Below are positions 37,501 to 50,844 of a DNA stretch of 64,000 nt, one piece after another. A program made the translations under genes and the position numbers. The DNA lies in contig CM023534.1 of the NCBI GenBank assembly GCA_013350335.1, positions 7,345,542 to 7,409,541 of the forward strand, given 5' to 3'. The first letter of the stretch is position 1, and each line of letters opens with the position of its first letter. Under the pieces are notes generated by a model. It saw only the letters and a list, made by a program, of their open reading frames with translations, searched no databases and had not been told where the DNA came from. Origin of the DNA: Chimonanthus salicifolius. Its lineage: Eukaryota; Streptophyta; Magnoliopsida; Laurales; Calycanthaceae.

Positions 37501-37971
37501 ATGGCGATTTCAACTTCGGAATCGCAGTTGCCGTTACCAACGCAGCCGATGAAGATCGAAGTGGAGTTCGCAAAATGCTACTGCTGCGGTCTGACGGAGG
37601 AATGCACGCCCGCGTACATCGAGAGGATCAGGGATCGTTATCACGGCCGTTGGATCTGCGGCCTTTGTTCTGAGGCCGTGAAGGACGAGATCGGCAAGTC
37701 CGAGGAGCTCATCGGCATGGAGGAGGGATTAAACCGCCACATGAATTTCTGCAAGAAGTTCAACACTTCCCCACCGTCGGATTCGGACCCAACGGTCCAT
37801 CTGATCTCTGCCATGCGACAGCTGCTTCGACGGAGCTTTGATTCACCAAGAGCGATGAGATCCACTCCCGGCAGCCCTTTGAGAGCGGAAGAGCATGAAA
37901 TCGGCCGGTCCAGCCGATCCGGCCGAAAGCTGGTTCGGGCGGGAAGCTGCTTCTCTAGCTTGGGCGGTTGA
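37501..37971 (+). CDS. DUF1677 family protein, single coding exon
   Basis: ATG at 37501, TGA at 37969-37971, 156 aa. The core has the family's cysteine pattern: KCYCCGLTEECTPAYI (Cys26, 28, 29, 35), then RWICGLCSEAVKDEI (Cys53, Cys56), likely a small metal-binding fold. It continues with LNRHMNFCKKF, a Ser-rich middle and a basic tail ending SCFSSLGG. The tail includes a short Arg-rich SRSGRKLVRAG segment. The function of DUF1677 (plant-specific) is not known to me. The start at 37501 is chosen because a splice acceptor (TTGTAG|G) lies 11 nt upstream, so the in-frame codons before it are intron. The coding region is clearly more GC-rich than its surroundings. Divergent from the CID7-type gene, 10 kb away. 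Confidence 0.92.
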   Translation: MAISTSESQLPLPTQPMKIEVEFAKCYCCGLTEECTPAYIERIRDRYHGRWICGLCSEAVKDEIGKSEELIGMEEGLNRHMNFCKKFNTSPPSDSDPTVHLISAMRQLLRRSFDSPRAMRSTPGSPLRAEEHEIGRSSRSGRKLVRAGSCFSSLGG

Positions 37972-40589
37972 TGAGTGGTAGAATTTGAAGAAGAAAAGGT
38001 AAAAAGTAAAAAATATATATTTTTGGATTAGGATTTTTGATGATCTTGCTTTTTATTTATTAAATCTGATGATTTAGTGTAAAGACAAAAAAAGAACTTG
38101 ATTTAGTGATTGAATAAATGGAGACTTCAATTTCCATCTGAATTCTTATCGTTGTTTATAACTTCCCTCGTTTTCTGTTTATTGACACTAGCTGCCATTC
38201 CGCCAGTAGCGGAGTGGCGGTGGCAATTTCATATTTTAGAATCTCAACGAATCCGATCCAACCCTTTTCTTGTGGTTCCCAATTGCAGTATTAGATCTAA
38301 ATCTCGAATTTTAATTTGCAACAAAACTTGAAATTTATTTCTTGTGAAATTATCCAAAGTTCGTTCATACACATCCATAATCGAGTAAGACAATTATTTA
38401 TTGGGCAAGAAGACCTCTCCCTTGGATGGTTGTAGGCTCATGAAAAAGACCTTGGACCGTGTGATGAAGGTGTGAAGGGGCAACATATGGATCCAAGTTG
38501 GGGTCCACTTTCATGGAGAAACTATCTTGTTATAAACAAGTTAATTATAGTCCATAAATCTCACGTATTAAGTAAGTCCAAATCAGGATCTATAGTCTTC
38601 AACAAGATTAGACTGAGTTATTTGGTCATGAAATTATTTACCAGTATTGTGAATTTGGTAAAGATTTATAGTGTTTAAAAAGATTATATCAACCGACTTA
38701 TTTGATCAAATTATTAATGTACGAATAATGATAATGGGACAAAAAGATTTTTATAATAACATAAGTGGACAAAAGAGACATGATTCTTGTAAAAAACATC
38801 TGTATTCTTCTCTCTACCTTCTGATTCTCAACGATATTGGTTTTGAATAAAGAATAAAGCACTTATTGATGATATTCAAATATTATTCAGCATTTGTCGA
38901 ATTATTTAATTATTAATACAATATCATCAATCAATATATTATATATCCTTTAATATAAATTATGATATAATGATATAAATTATGTTATAAACGTTGTATA
39001 AATTAAAATATTGATTAAAACATTTATTTATGACTTGGTTTTTCAAAATTGATGAACACGCCAAAACATTCATCTGGGACTGATATTTGATTGTGACCTC
39101 ACTCACCGTTGGTCTGCTGGGACAAATCTTTATTGAGTAGATAAAGAAAATGGTATTAGAATAGAAATTATTTTATAATACAAAATATTGTACAATTTAA
39201 TGAGTTTATCAGTTGGAATATAATTAGATATTAGAGTTATTATGTGATTAGGATTTATACAGTTTGTGTTTATCTCTAATTAAGAAGTGTATTTGATTTA
39301 AAATTATATTAAGTGTTTGAGTTTGTTTATAATAGTCTTAGGGTCGGCTAAAGATTATAAATACATCTAATAACATAGAGATTTAATACAATACACAATT
39401 TCTTCTTTTTCTACATTATTCAGAATGTTTTACAATTTTAAAATTCAAAGTTATTTTGAACCATCAATTTTTATTAAGTAAAACAAATAAAATAATGATT
39501 ATTTTAGTGAATTTATACTTAAAAACGATTTTCTATCATTTTGATTATCGTTTTCACTCTGAGGTACTTCACACTTGAAATTTACTATAATAAGATTCTA
39601 TATATGTTTGGCATTTTATATTAATGTCAAAATTATAATATTTATTATAAAATAAAGATTCTATTAACTTAACATAGAAGTATAGAACTGGAAAATGAGG
39701 ATATTTCAGAATATTTTCTGCAGAAGGATAACCGGATAAGAAGGCTCGCTACAGAGGTATGGCTGCAGTCTTGACAACGAGGTGTGAACTGGTAAGCCCA
39801 TCTGGTCTGTGCGAGTGGTGTTGAGACTCGAGAGTAGAGACAGAGTTAGCTGTATCATTCGAAATTTCGAATCAATACAATCAATACAGCACGGTTTGTT
39901 CAGTCGTCCTTGCTCAGAGACTGAGAAAGGACGTTTGGTGAGTGGTCCATATTCATTCAAGATACATTCGTGGCCCACCTGATGAGCAGATACCCAACAT
40001 GGTCTGGCTGCTGGTTGCAACTTGCAAGTGGCTCAATTTCCCCGATATTATGCTTGGAGCATTTGATTGTAAGATGATTTACTATTTTTTTTTTACGTTT
40101 CATTCTAATATTTCCAATAAAGTTTATATTGATATATTGTTTTTTGAGTGTTAAAAAAAATCCCTTTTACCTGTTTAAATTTGTAAATCCTTAATCAACT
40201 AATATTATGCTTTCAAATATAAATTACAAAATAGCAATATCTTATTTCAGATGACCTATTATAATACAGTGAAAGCATATTAAAATCTCTAAAATAAATC
40301 TAACAAGACATCAAATATTTCATGAAATAAACTATGCAATTCAAGTCTCGAATTTCCTTTATCTCTAAGTCGATAAAGCCGGGTCTGAGTTCGCTCTCCA
40401 AAGACTGAGTCAGTCCAGATCAACTTCCGATTGCCATTGGAGAGCCGGGTTTGAAGTATGAGAGTCCAATCAAATTAATCGAAGTGGCTTTACAGTGTGA
40501 TTCAACTTAGACTTAGACTCCAACAGAAGAGTACTTCCACTGAATCCAATGTCCTTCAAAAAGTAGGATTGGGGTTTGGGCTGTTGAAT

Positions 40590-40915
40590 GGGTCAAAATC
40601 TCAATCAATACTGTACATGTCGACCGAGATATCTCGATCAATTTTTATTTTTATTTAAAAATAAATAAATATCGGCGTGCGCCTGATCGATTTCTCTGTC
40701 AGTATTCGTCCAAAAAGGACGAATATCGGCATAGATATTGCCCAATATTTATATATATATTTTAAAAAAAAAAGTCTTTTTTTATTTTTTAAATGATTTT
40801 AAAAAAAACCCACCGAGATTTTAAAAAAAATTGAGGAGAGAGAAAAATCTCACCCGAGATCTCGGTCGAGATAAAATATCAACCGAAAATTGGATGAGCC
40901 GATTTTTCAATCCCT
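40590..40915. mobile_element. Degraded copy of the CAGGGGTY hAT-type MITE family
   Basis: Left side GGGTCAAAATCTCAATCAAT and right side GATTTTTCAATCCCTG are inverted family ends. Interior has GACCGAGATATCTCGATCA, GAATATCGGCATAGATATTG and CGAGATCTCGGTCGAGA. About 330 bp, longer than other copies. No clean 8-bp duplication was found, so the left boundary is unsure. Confidence 0.5.
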
Positions 40916-42789
40916 GACTTATGGACAGAACCATGCCCTTGAAAACTCATGCAATAGCCTTAGAGTGACCCAATTACAAACAATTCTAAAATGTGAATGA
41001 CAAAATAGCGTAATTAAACATGCAAAGACCATTTCACAATTAGCCCACCAATATCGGAACTTAAATATGAAACACCCTTTAAAAAAAAAAATGTTTATAT
41101 GTTGAGCTGAATTAGCTCATTTCACTCAAGAAAATCTACATTGCCTAATGCAGAGTTTTATTTTTTATAAGATCGATCGACACTGTTAAATTAATATTTC
41201 TTACTGAAACAGAGCAACATTTAGAAATAACAATTTGATCATTGAAGGGTATTTCCATACTGATATAGCTTGGACTAGCAGTAGAAAGTGTTCTCTTAGA
41301 GACATCAACAGAATGAGCATAAATGGAAGAATACTCTACATATGGGTGGGGCGCGACCGGCGTGTAATGAACAATGTAACAGACTTTCTAGCAAAAATTG
41401 CCATCTAGAAGAGAGAACAAATTGTGGAGTTCTTTTGTTAGATAGATTGAGATATTGGACCAAGAATGTTTTGATGGTGATTTTATAATTTTTTTGTATT
41501 TTGTTTTTTTAAGAGAGTCTTGTATGACTCTCTTATATAGATGGTGACATGACCCACATCTGTAATATGTTAGTTGAGAGACAATGAAAATTTATCAATT
41601 TTGTTATGAACATCCTTATTAATATTATTTCATCTTTTTTAAATTGGTACTTTTAATTCTATTTTTCACTTAATTTTATTGACAAGTATTTATCAGTAAA
41701 GTACAATTGGTATGGTTAATCTCACCTTCAATATAAAATGAAGATATTCATATTATTAAAAAAAATTATATCTAAAATTTTCAATTAATAAAATTAGTTA
41801 AATTATTAATTTAGCTGACCACCCTGTTCCTTCTCGTATCTATTTGATGGGGATTGATGTTTAATTTCTCCTACCCCAAATTGCTTGCTGATATAGAATT
41901 GATTACATCACAAGTGCAGTCAGTTTCCACATTTGGGGATTTTAAGTAGAATATTAACCTCAAATGCAAGATAAGACTATGTTTTTTGTTTCACGTATTA
42001 AAATTAAAATAATAACAGATAAAGCCATCGGTCAGCATTCCAAGTGGAGAGGCATAGAAAATGGAAATTTCCAAGTTGGGCGGGCCACGTTCTCTCTGAT
42101 CATTTTGATTCGCTGAGAAGAAGATGATAACAATAATATTCATTAAGGAAATGATTAGATGCTAATAAAGATGCCGTAAACAAATTTAGTCTTTCTTCAT
42201 TTAATTTTTTTATATGTCACGTGGGATGCGCTCGCTCAAGAGAATGATGACCAAATCCAGTGTCTCTTCTCATCCATTTCTAATTGCTTGCAGGCAGAGA
42301 CAAGGGAATTGACAGGGCCCTCGATAATGAAAAATACTGATGTTTTAGACAAAATTTGAAGATATTTTTAAATAATTAATTTGAAGAGTCTAATTAAATG
42401 AGACCCGTCATGTTATTATTCACATCTTTTTGTCCCTCACACTTGTCTACATCTTATTGATTGAATCTCTATCCATTTTATCGAATTAAATTAAATAATA
42501 GTAGACCCCACAAAGGAGTCTTTAAATTGTTATTTCAGAATATATATATCCATTTAATATGATTTTGTTAAAAACTTATTCAAGAAAATATAGAAATTAT
42601 TAAGACATATTTAGATAATTTCCATGTAGTATTGAAATAAGTAAATAACAACGTTTGATTCCACTTGTGATATTTCATAATTTAGGTATTTTTATGTCTC
42701 ATTTTATCTAATAATCAGTTGTATATTAAATTTAACAAGCTTAATAAATCTCAAATTGAAGTTAGGTTAGTTCTCCTAAAACTCTCATT

Positions 42790-42905
42790 TCAGGTGACGT
42801 CCCGCACCCACGCAGGATAGCCACCTATTAATGCCACGGAGACTTGAACGCACAACTTCTCATTTCTTGAGACGAGCGTTACCAATTGAACTACACCATG
42901 TTGAG
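42790..42905 (-). repeat. Degraded tRNA-derived SINE head
   Basis: On the minus strand: CATGGTGTAGTTCAATTGGT (A box), AGTTGTGCGTTCAAGTCTC (B box), then a divergent body GGGTGCGGGACGTCACC. It may be a different subfamily from the 10.1-kb copy. Confidence 0.5.
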
Positions 42906-45015
42906 TAAACCAGTTTATTGTTTCAATTGGATTTTCTTTATTTTTTAGACTTGTGAATGTCTTTAATCCCAAGATATACACCATGTGCTGTACTTTAAAA
43001 AATTAAAAGTGCCAGCAAGATTTCACACATTTTGCCAATCCATCCTACTAAATTCATCACAAATCAACAATGAATTTCAATGTTCTCCTTCATCGATGAC
43101 TTTTTATATAATAGACAATGGTTATACCATTCACTCTAAATTAATAGTCAATCTATTCATTTTCTAAAGTTATTGTCATCGAGAAAGACATAAATTTAGA
43201 CTCTGATATAAATTATTAGAGATTTGACTAATATGTCAACAGTTTTAAAACTAATAAAATGTAAAAATATTTATTATTATTAAATATGTGATAAAAATCT
43301 CAATAATAATGATCTCAATTTCTGAACAGCAGACGATGTAATGCAGCTTACCACGTGTTGTTGGTACAGAAAGGCTGTCATGAAATTTATTTGTGGCCCT
43401 TGTATGAATGAATTAGAGTTGAATGATGATGTACAAGATTCTTAAGATACAACCGCCGTCCTCCAACCAAAACAGCACGGGAAACACTCATGGCTGGAGC
43501 CATTAGGTTGGGCTAACTCGGGTCTGGTTTAACCCCGGGGCCTTTTGAACTGAATTGGGATCTAAGCATGGAGGAGTGATGAGTACCTTCGAACCCAAGA
43601 AACATGAAAATAGAAAACCTTGTGTTTTTAAAAAATTATTTGATGTGACTTATTTAATTAAAACCATGTCATATATTTATTCTTAAAGTTGAAAGAATCT
43701 CAGTAATATTTTCAACAAACAATGATATTTTAAATATTAGTACCAATTTTTTAGCACCGGAGCTTAGTTATTTTTTTTGAAATGGTTCATATATTAATAG
43801 ATGAGGGCACCAGAGATGCAACCAGAGCTCAGTTACTGCATTTAATTTTAAAGCATGTTATGGAGAAAAATGACAGCGACGGCGGCAGGCCTGATTGACG
43901 ATTTGACTATGATCGGGTAAGACCGGTGTCCCTGTGATCCGGCCTGATATATTTGATGCTACTGAGCAAAATAATATGGAAAGAGGCTATTCTCCACCTA
44001 AGAAATCAAGTTCACAGCGATGGCTATGGTCGAATTCATAATTTGAAAACTCAGAACCAAAGATTCAGATTTGGCCCGGGCCACCGCCTGTAATCTTTTA
44101 ATTTGATCTCAAAATTCAATTCCGTAAGCTTGTGGTCGGTCATCTCTCAACAAAAAATTGATTAAAGGTCCAAAATCTTACTAAGAATTGAAATTGCATA
44201 ATGGAATTTTAAACACTCAATAAGAATTTATGAATTCTAAGAAAACAAAAATACACAATAAATCAAAATGTAAATTTAAATTCAACTATAAAGCATAAAA
44301 GAAGATAAAAACACAATGAAAATCGAGAAAAAAATGCTCTCAACTAAGATGATCTTATGGTCGACCAAATTCTCTTATTTAAAATATTTTATTATAAATA
44401 AAATAATAATAATAAAGGTGCCATGGCCAATGGTGACATGTTCAACATTGTCAATTTATATAAACCCTTATTCTTCCACTAAAAAAAAGGCACGTGACCT
44501 TTCAATTCACGTGCTGAATAATGAATTTCTGAAATTATAAAAGACAAGTTCACTGATTTATTCAAAATGAATGGCTGAGATGAAACCCGATGAACTTTAG
44601 TTAGAATATGGTTGTAAAGATACACGAGTTGGAACAAGTCAGGCTTAATTTCAAATTGTGTTTTGATTTTCAAGCCCAAATCTAATACATTATGCAGGCC
44701 CAGATTGAGCCCAGGTCAAGCTAGGCCCAGTGCATCCAGATTCACCTACACAACATCCACCCCAGAGAGAAAGAGCGTTATTTTTATTCAATTAATTTTT
44801 ATTAAATCACGTAAATTATTGGTCAAAATGGGCCCCATAAGAAAAAAATTCTATTTTATTCACATATGGGATATGCTTTTTTCATGAACCTCAAGAAAAA
44901 CATACTTCCTTCTTTTTCATTTTCAATTTGTGGAGGAATTTTTTTGTTTTTTAAAAAAACATGGATATCTCAATCCCATATTTGAGGTGAGATTAATCTC
45001 ATCCATCCATAAGAC

Positions 45016-45266
45016 CAGGGGTTTAAAAATCGGTATCGGCCGATATATCGGCCGATACGATATGTCGACCGATATATCGCTATCGGCCGATATATCGGCC
45101 GATAAGTTTCTCTTTCTTCTTTGTTTTTTTAAATATCGGCCGATATCGGCCGATATTTTGATATCGGGCCGATATAATACGGCCGATATCAAGGCCGATA
45201 TTCACAAGGCCAAAACCGATATATATCGGCCGATACGATACGTATCGGCCGATATTTAAACCCCTG
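45016..45266. mobile_element. hAT-type MITE built of ATCGGCCGAT palindromes, 251 bp
   Basis: Terminal inverted repeats CAGGGGTTTAAAAATCGG and CAGGGGTTTAAATATCGG (17/18). Perfect 8-bp target duplication CATAAGAC at 45008-45015 and 45267-45274. The interior has eight exact copies of ATCGGCCGAT plus near-copies (CGACCGAT, CGGGCCGAT, AAGGCCGAT), split into two blocks by a CT-rich centre at about 45105-45132. No real coding frame; the apparent frames on both strands are translations of the repeat. Best-preserved member of the family at 28.4, 29.4, 31.4 and 40.6 kb. Confidence 0.9.
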
Positions 45267-45841
45267 CATAAGACTACTTGCAAGCCTCGTGTATCAGATA
45301 AGTACAGATAAAAGGAATCCAAGATCTCTAGTCTAATGGTAGAAGCTTAAACCAACTGATTTATCCGTGTAGAATCTAAAAACCACCTACAAGTCTCATG
45401 ATGGAAGAATTTTTGACTTGTAGATAAAAACATACTAGTTAAAAGCATGCATTTCAAATGAATGACACTCGTAAAAAAATTTAGTGAACAATTCTTTTTG
45501 TGCTTCATAAATATTTTTAATTTTTTTTCTTTTAAACAATAATGTCAACCCAGATTTTTTTTTTCAAACTTACTAAATTTAATTATGATTTTTTCTATTT
45601 TTAGTAAATTTTCATACAAATCTTCTATTTTGAGATAATAATATTAAATTTAAACCAAATCCTTCAACTTACTAAATTATGAGTGAAAATATTTGTTCCC
45701 TATTCTTAATTATTTTTGGATGAATTTTATCTTCTTTTTTTTTCAAAATAGAAGTAAATTACAATAATTTAATGAAAGAAAGATCAACATTTATTGGATG
45801 GTTATCTAAACTCTCTTTTCATCTATAAAAATAAAGAGATA

Positions 45842-46032
45842 CTTTCTCTGTTCCAATTTAGTTGTCTTATATAAATTTTAGAATTGTCTCAAAATAGATG
45901 TCTTATTTATATTAGAATAGCATAAAGCGTATTGAAAATAAATGAGATCTCATGGAGTGCTAACTTTATATAAAGAGTTCTTTAAAAAATACAAACATTT
46001 CAAATGAGATAACTAAAATGGGACGGAGGGAG
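45842..46032. mobile_element. Stowaway-type MITE (Tc1/mariner)
   Basis: Left end CTTTCTCTGTTCCAATTTAG, right end AACTAAAATGGGACGGAGGG then AG, inverse of each other, flanked by TA (45840-45841 and 46033-46034). 191 bp, AT-rich interior. Confidence 0.88.
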
Positions 46033-46924
46033 TATATAATAAAGTTTTCTATAATTATTATTTTAGTATATATTTTAAAAAAATGTTACACTTACCTTTA
46101 ATTTATATTCTTATACTCATGTGACAAATGACAAATCACAACAATTGATTAGTGTTTTAAGAGTCAGTTAAAATACCAATCAAACAACTTACTATATAAT
46201 CAGAGGATATAAAAGAATGTAACTTGAGGGTTAACATTTTCTAATATTTTAATTTTAATTAACGAGTTGCAATTAGAAAGAAGTCCGGAAAGTACTGAGT
46301 TGGGCCCTCAAACAAGAGAATGGCAGGCCCAACCCATTAACTTTCTGGCTCGAATTTCTTCGGAGAAGTAATTAAGTAATCTGTAATTGTCTCCGAAAAG
46401 GCGAAAAACGTATCATTCCATTCCGAGAGGGTTTTGTTTTCTATTCTCGTTGAACAAAACTCTCTCCAACTCTATCAATTTCTTTTGTTTTTCTCTAAAT
46501 CGATTATTTTTCATTTTCTTCCTTTCATGCATCTATAAATTCCCCATAATTCCACGGTTTGTAATCTGGAGAGCAAATTTCTCACGACGGATTTCCGATT
46601 TTCAATCTTCTCCATTTTTCCATTCTTTCTATGGCTTGGATCTCGAAAAATTCCTCCTCTAGAAAAATCTGACACCCATTTTCCCTGATTTTCATTCAGA
46701 GAGCTTTTGCAATCATGAATTTCTGAGAATGGTCAAATGAAGTTGAATTTTCATTGAATCTTCTTCCCTTTCCTTTTGGTTTCGATGAATGTGGCTCTAC
46801 ATATGGTTTTCCTTAAACTCCATAATGGGAGTTCCTTAATTCATGAAATTCTTTGATTTAAATATAGTCTTTGGATCAAAGGATCAAATGGGAAAATCCT
46901 GACAATTCTAGCGGTTTGGATTGA

Positions 46925-48832
46925 ATGGAGTTGATTTCTCATTCCCGCGTCCGTCGTCCTGTTTTTAGCCTGCTCTGTACCATTGCTGTGTTCATCTTCT
47001 TTTACAATGCAGAGGACATCGTTCGGAATCCGTTCATCCACCAAAATCCATCACGGTTTTCTCCTCAATTGAATTCAGTTGGCAGCTTTCACAATTGGAC
47101 GCACCATGTTAGCTCAATTTCTGAAATCGAATTGAATGGTACAGAGGTTGAGAGACCTATAATCTGTGCTGGATTGGCAGAGCATAAGGGTTTCGCAAGC
47201 CAGTGCCAGTTCTTGAAATACCATCAGCAATGCAAGTCAGGTGGGTTTCTGGATTACCTAACATTTTTCTACTGCAGTTGTGAGAAATTCCCCGTGTTGG
47301 GTTATGTTGTTTTAGGAATCTGGTTGGCTGCATTGTTTTATATGTTGGGTAACACAGCTGCTGATTACTTTTGCTGTTGTTTGAAGAAGCTTTCTAGTCT
47401 TTTGAATCTCCCTCCAACAGTTGCAGGAGTCACTCTTCTTCCATTGGGGAATGGAGCCCCGGATGTATTTGCAAGCAATGCTGCCTTTATGGGTAGTGAT
47501 GCAGGTGAAGTTGGGCTCAACAGCGTGTTGGGTGGGGCTGTTTTTGTCACATTTGTTGTCGTTGGAACTGTTTCTATATGTGTTGCCGATAAGCAGGTGC
47601 AGATTGATAGAAGGTGTTTTGTGAGAGATATAGGTTTCTTTCTGTTAACGCTTTTATCACTGACACTGATTTTGGTTGTTGGAAAGGTGGGTGTTTGGGG
47701 AGCAACTGCATTTGTTTCGATATATGTGGTCTATGCATTTTCAGTGGCTGCAAATGAAGTTCTTCGGAAACATGCCCAAAGATTAAAGTTGGATGCAGTG
47801 ACGCCATTGCTTCCGGTTAGAGGAAGTATCTTTTCTCAAGCAAGTGAGGAGGATGAATCCATTTACAGCCCGCTTCTTGATGTTGATTATAGTGCTGATT
47901 CGCTAGATCTGCATGGTACATTACCACAGTGGCTGTGGGCATCTAATGTGTCTATTTATTCCAATCAGGCTGTAAAATTTAGTGGAGCAGACAGCCCGAG
48001 GCCATTGTGGGGTTGGAATGATTATAAGGAGGCTGATCACTCATCTTTCTCCTGTTCCAAGTTATTTTCACTACTGGAGATTCCATTAACACTTCCTAGA
48101 CAATTGACAATTCCAATCATTGAGGCGGAAAGGTGGTCGAAAGTCTATGCAGTTACTAGTGCTTCTTTAGCACCTATTCTTTTAGCATTGCTTTGGAATG
48201 CAGATAACGAGGGTTCTCACGATGGGAAAGTTGTGTATGCTGTAGGTGCACTTCTTGGTGCAACTCTTGGCGCCCTTGCATTTTTCTTCACCTCATCTGA
48301 TCATCCACCACGCAAGTTTGTGCTCCCATGGGTTTCAGGAGGGTTCATGATGAGCATTATCTGGTTTTACATTGTTGCCAACGAACTTGTCTCCTTGCTA
48401 GTGGCAGTAGGTGTAATTCTTGGGATTAATCCTTCAATCCTTGGATTAACAGTACTGGCATGGGGCAACTCAATGGGTGATTTAATGTCTAATGTTGCAT
48501 TGGCAATGAATGGTGGAGATGGATTGCAGATTGCCCTTACTGGATGCTATGCTGGGCCCATGTTTAACACTCTTGCTGGCTTAGGTATTTCTATGTTGCT
48601 TGGGGCCTGGTCACATAGACCCACATGTTACATTGTTCCAAGAGACACTAGCCTTTTCTGTACTATGGGGTTTCTTATGACTGGGCTGGTCTGGGCACTA
48701 GTTGTTTTACCTCGAAATGACATGCATCCTAGCAGGATGTTAGGTGTTGGCCTTATAACCCTCTATTTGATATTTATCTCATTTAGGGTGAGTTCTGCAA
48801 TGGGTCTGATAACATTAGCTGGGTTAAGCTGA
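46925..48832 (+). CDS. Cation/calcium exchanger, CCX family
   Basis: Intronless, 635 aa, ATG at 46925 and TGA at 48830-48832. CCX proteins are cation antiporters of the Ca2+/cation superfamily, related to K+-dependent Na+/Ca2+ exchangers, that move Na+, K+, Ca2+ or Mn2+ across plasma, ER or vacuolar membranes. An N-terminal hydrophobic segment (about 12-28) is followed by a Cys-rich luminal loop (Cys81, 94, 103, 117, 119). The first alpha repeat has GNGAPD at 175-180 and the second GNSMGD at 514-519; these carry the ion-coordinating Asn and Asp. A long hydrophilic loop with [15 protein letters not shown] acidic sequence (about 295-400) separates the two sets of membrane helices. The C-terminal set ends [14 protein letters not shown]. 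The length and lack of introns are typical of CCX genes. Which CCX (1-5) it is cannot be fixed without a tree; the length is like CCX3/CCX4. Confidence 0.93.
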   Translation: MELISHSRVRRPVFSLLCTIAVFIFFYNAEDIVRNPFIHQNPSRFSPQLNSVGSFHNWTHHVSSISEIELNGTEVERPIICAGLAEHKGFASQCQFLKYHQQCKSGGFLDYLTFFYCSCEKFPVLGYVVLGIWLAALFYMLGNTAADYFCCCLKKLSSLLNLPPTVAGVTLLPLGNGAPDVFASNAAFMGSDAGEVGLNSVLGGAVFVTFVVVGTVSICVADKQVQIDRRCFVRDIGFFLLTLLSLTLILVVGKVGVWGATAFVSIYVVYAFSVAANEVLRKHAQRLKLDAVTPLLPVRGSIFSQASEEDESIYSPLLDVDYSADSLDLHGTLPQWLWASNVSIYSNQAVKFSGADSPRPLWGWNDYKEADHSSFSCSKLFSLLEIPLTLPRQLTIPIIEAERWSKVYAVTSASLAPILLALLWNADNEGSHDGKVVYAVGALLGATLGALAFFFTSSDHPPRKFVLPWVSGGFMMSIIWFYIVANELVSLLVAVGVILGINPSILGLTVLAWGNSMGDLMSNVALAMNGGDGLQIALTGCYAGPMFNTLAGLGISMLLGAWSHRPTCYIVPRDTSLFCTMGFLMTGLVWALVVLPRNDMHPSRMLGVGLITLYLIFISFRVSSAMGLITLAGLS

Positions 48833-50844
48833 CATTGTCTTGGTTGATAGAAATGAATGAGCTTAGATGTATACTGCTGATAAAGAACATGTGCACAGAT
48901 TTTTTCTAGTTTGTCTTCTCAGGTTTCATACTTGTTAAGTTGGTACTTGGTTGGTGGAATTGGAACTGTAAAAATAGCATCGGCCATACCTACTATTTAT
49001 GCATTTGATGAATGAAAAATTTTAACTTCCACTTCCCAGTATGCTGGGTCATATGTTCAATCCAATTGCATTCAATCTTGCCTTACATCTTCTATTCAGT
49101 TTTACTCATTTATGCTTACATTTCTGTGACTTTTAACCTAGCCTTGCCATTGATTACTTGTTGATTCTAGCAGAGCCGGTTCATAATTCATTGCAACATA
49201 TCGTGGTTAACAGTAGGTATGATCACATAACGTTCCCTCGATTTCAGTAGACAGTGAGCAGTTTTGAACAAGTTTATCATGCTGTCTTTTACCCCATTTG
49301 AGTAGTTTGTTGAATGTGATTGATTTTATTGGGATTTACCATTTTCTTTCCTAAACCAACATATAGAATGAGGTACATGAAATGTTTTTGCTTGCAAAGT
49401 CAATGCTCTTGCTGGTTAAATATAAAATTTAAAGGTGTTGATAAGGGCACACATGTCTTCCATCAACTGACATGAAATTGTGAACATTAATAAGTGCTGC
49501 CCCTTGGTGTTTGCTAATCTTGGGCAATTTAGCTTGGATGTAATTCTGCTAATGTTATGTTGCTTGTCAGGAAGCATACTTGGCTTCACTCATAATGTGT
49601 TATTTGGTATTCAATGATGCTACTGGCAATGATCTCTCAAATTTTGAATATGCAAGAAGCCTTGTCACTGTACTGCTCGTGCACTGATTTTTCCATTGAA
49701 AGTGAAATATTATGAAGGTAACACGAGAATGTTAGGCTTTTCTACAAGAGCAGATGTCGTTTAGGGTTGAAGTATGTTCCCCTTTAAGCTGAAATGTGTA
49801 GATTTTTCTCCATGAATGCCATGTGATTGGTGGCAAAGAACTGAAAGGGTATTATGATATCTAGATATGACTTGGACGCGATACGGATACACCTAGGCAT
49901 GGATGGTAATTGGATTATATTAGAAAAAATGAAGCAGCGAATGCATGTTCAATATGGATATAGAGTATCTGAGAGCATACAAGGGGCTTGATTGGATGTA
50001 GACGTTAAAAGGGTGGTTTAATGGTTGACAACCTCCCCCACCCCACCCAAAATAAATGCAATGTGTAGGGATCTCATGTGAAATGTGGCTTTAATGTCAT
50101 TGAGGTAAGGAACTTTTAGTGAGATTGTTAATTTTGTAGTGAACTATAAACTTATTTTCCATGGAAAGGAATTATAGACATGGAAGTGCTATTCCTAATC
50201 ACCCTGACAGTGTCCTAGACGGCTCGCTGTTCTTTGAAAGAGATCCCAAAGCTGATTGTTGTTAACAATTTCATGTATGTCAGGCTCTTAGACCGTGTAA
50301 AACAAAGCCAACTCTACACTTTAAAATCTCTCTGAAGTTTTGGGTGTACCTGCTGTTTTTTTTTGCTTAGGTTTTATCTTACCTCTTATTTTTTCTTTTC
50401 TTTTTCTTTTTTCGGTTGGGTGGGGGTGGGCGGTAACAGAGCGAAACAAGTCGAAGCTTCAAAGGGAAAAAAGTGGTGGAAGGTTCACCTGGGAAGTGGT
50501 CGTTTTTTGTATTTGTTCCAGTGAGGTAAATGCCCAATCGCATCCGATTAAGGTAGAGTACTCCAGCAATGTTCACTGTCACATTAGTGTAAAGTATTAT
50601 CTTGGCTCAAAAGTGCACCGTTCCGAATGGTTAACGGATTGGAATAGATGATTGGCGAGTATTTATGGTTGGTATTTATTCGCACACCCAAAAGTAACAC
50701 TATACATTAGTGTAAAGGAGATTAAGCAATGATTCTCTCTCCCCCTCTCTCTCTTGCCTTCATTCAACCTTAAACAGCTTCATATTTGTTCTTTTGTGGA
50801 AGCTCGCAGGGGCATGAAATCTTCAAACTAAAAAAATGTTATTA

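Larger units (their letters stand above)
37972..46924. other. Gene-free transposon field
   Basis: About 9 kb of AT-rich DNA between two plus-strand genes. No conserved coding frame seen. 39.24-39.42 kb has an LTR-like run (TATAAATACATCTAATAACA followed by GAGATTTAATACAATACACA and CT-rich sequence), possibly part of an old LTR. 39.70-40.05 kb is a more GC-balanced stretch of unknown origin. Recognised elements at 40.6, 42.8, 45.0 and 45.8 kb are listed separately. 46.27-46.92 kb is the promoter and CT-rich leader of the exchanger gene. Confidence 0.6.

Noticed and set aside
40590..40915. Confident target duplication for the 40.6-kb MITE copy
   Set aside because: The 8 bp on each side (GGCTGTTG versus ACTTATGG) do not match, so only family resemblance is claimed.
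44923..45322. Open frames of 80-109 codons on both strands rich in DIGRY/ADIS/YRPI
   Set aside because: They are translations of the ATCGGCCGAT palindrome array in a MITE, readable in several frames on both strands.
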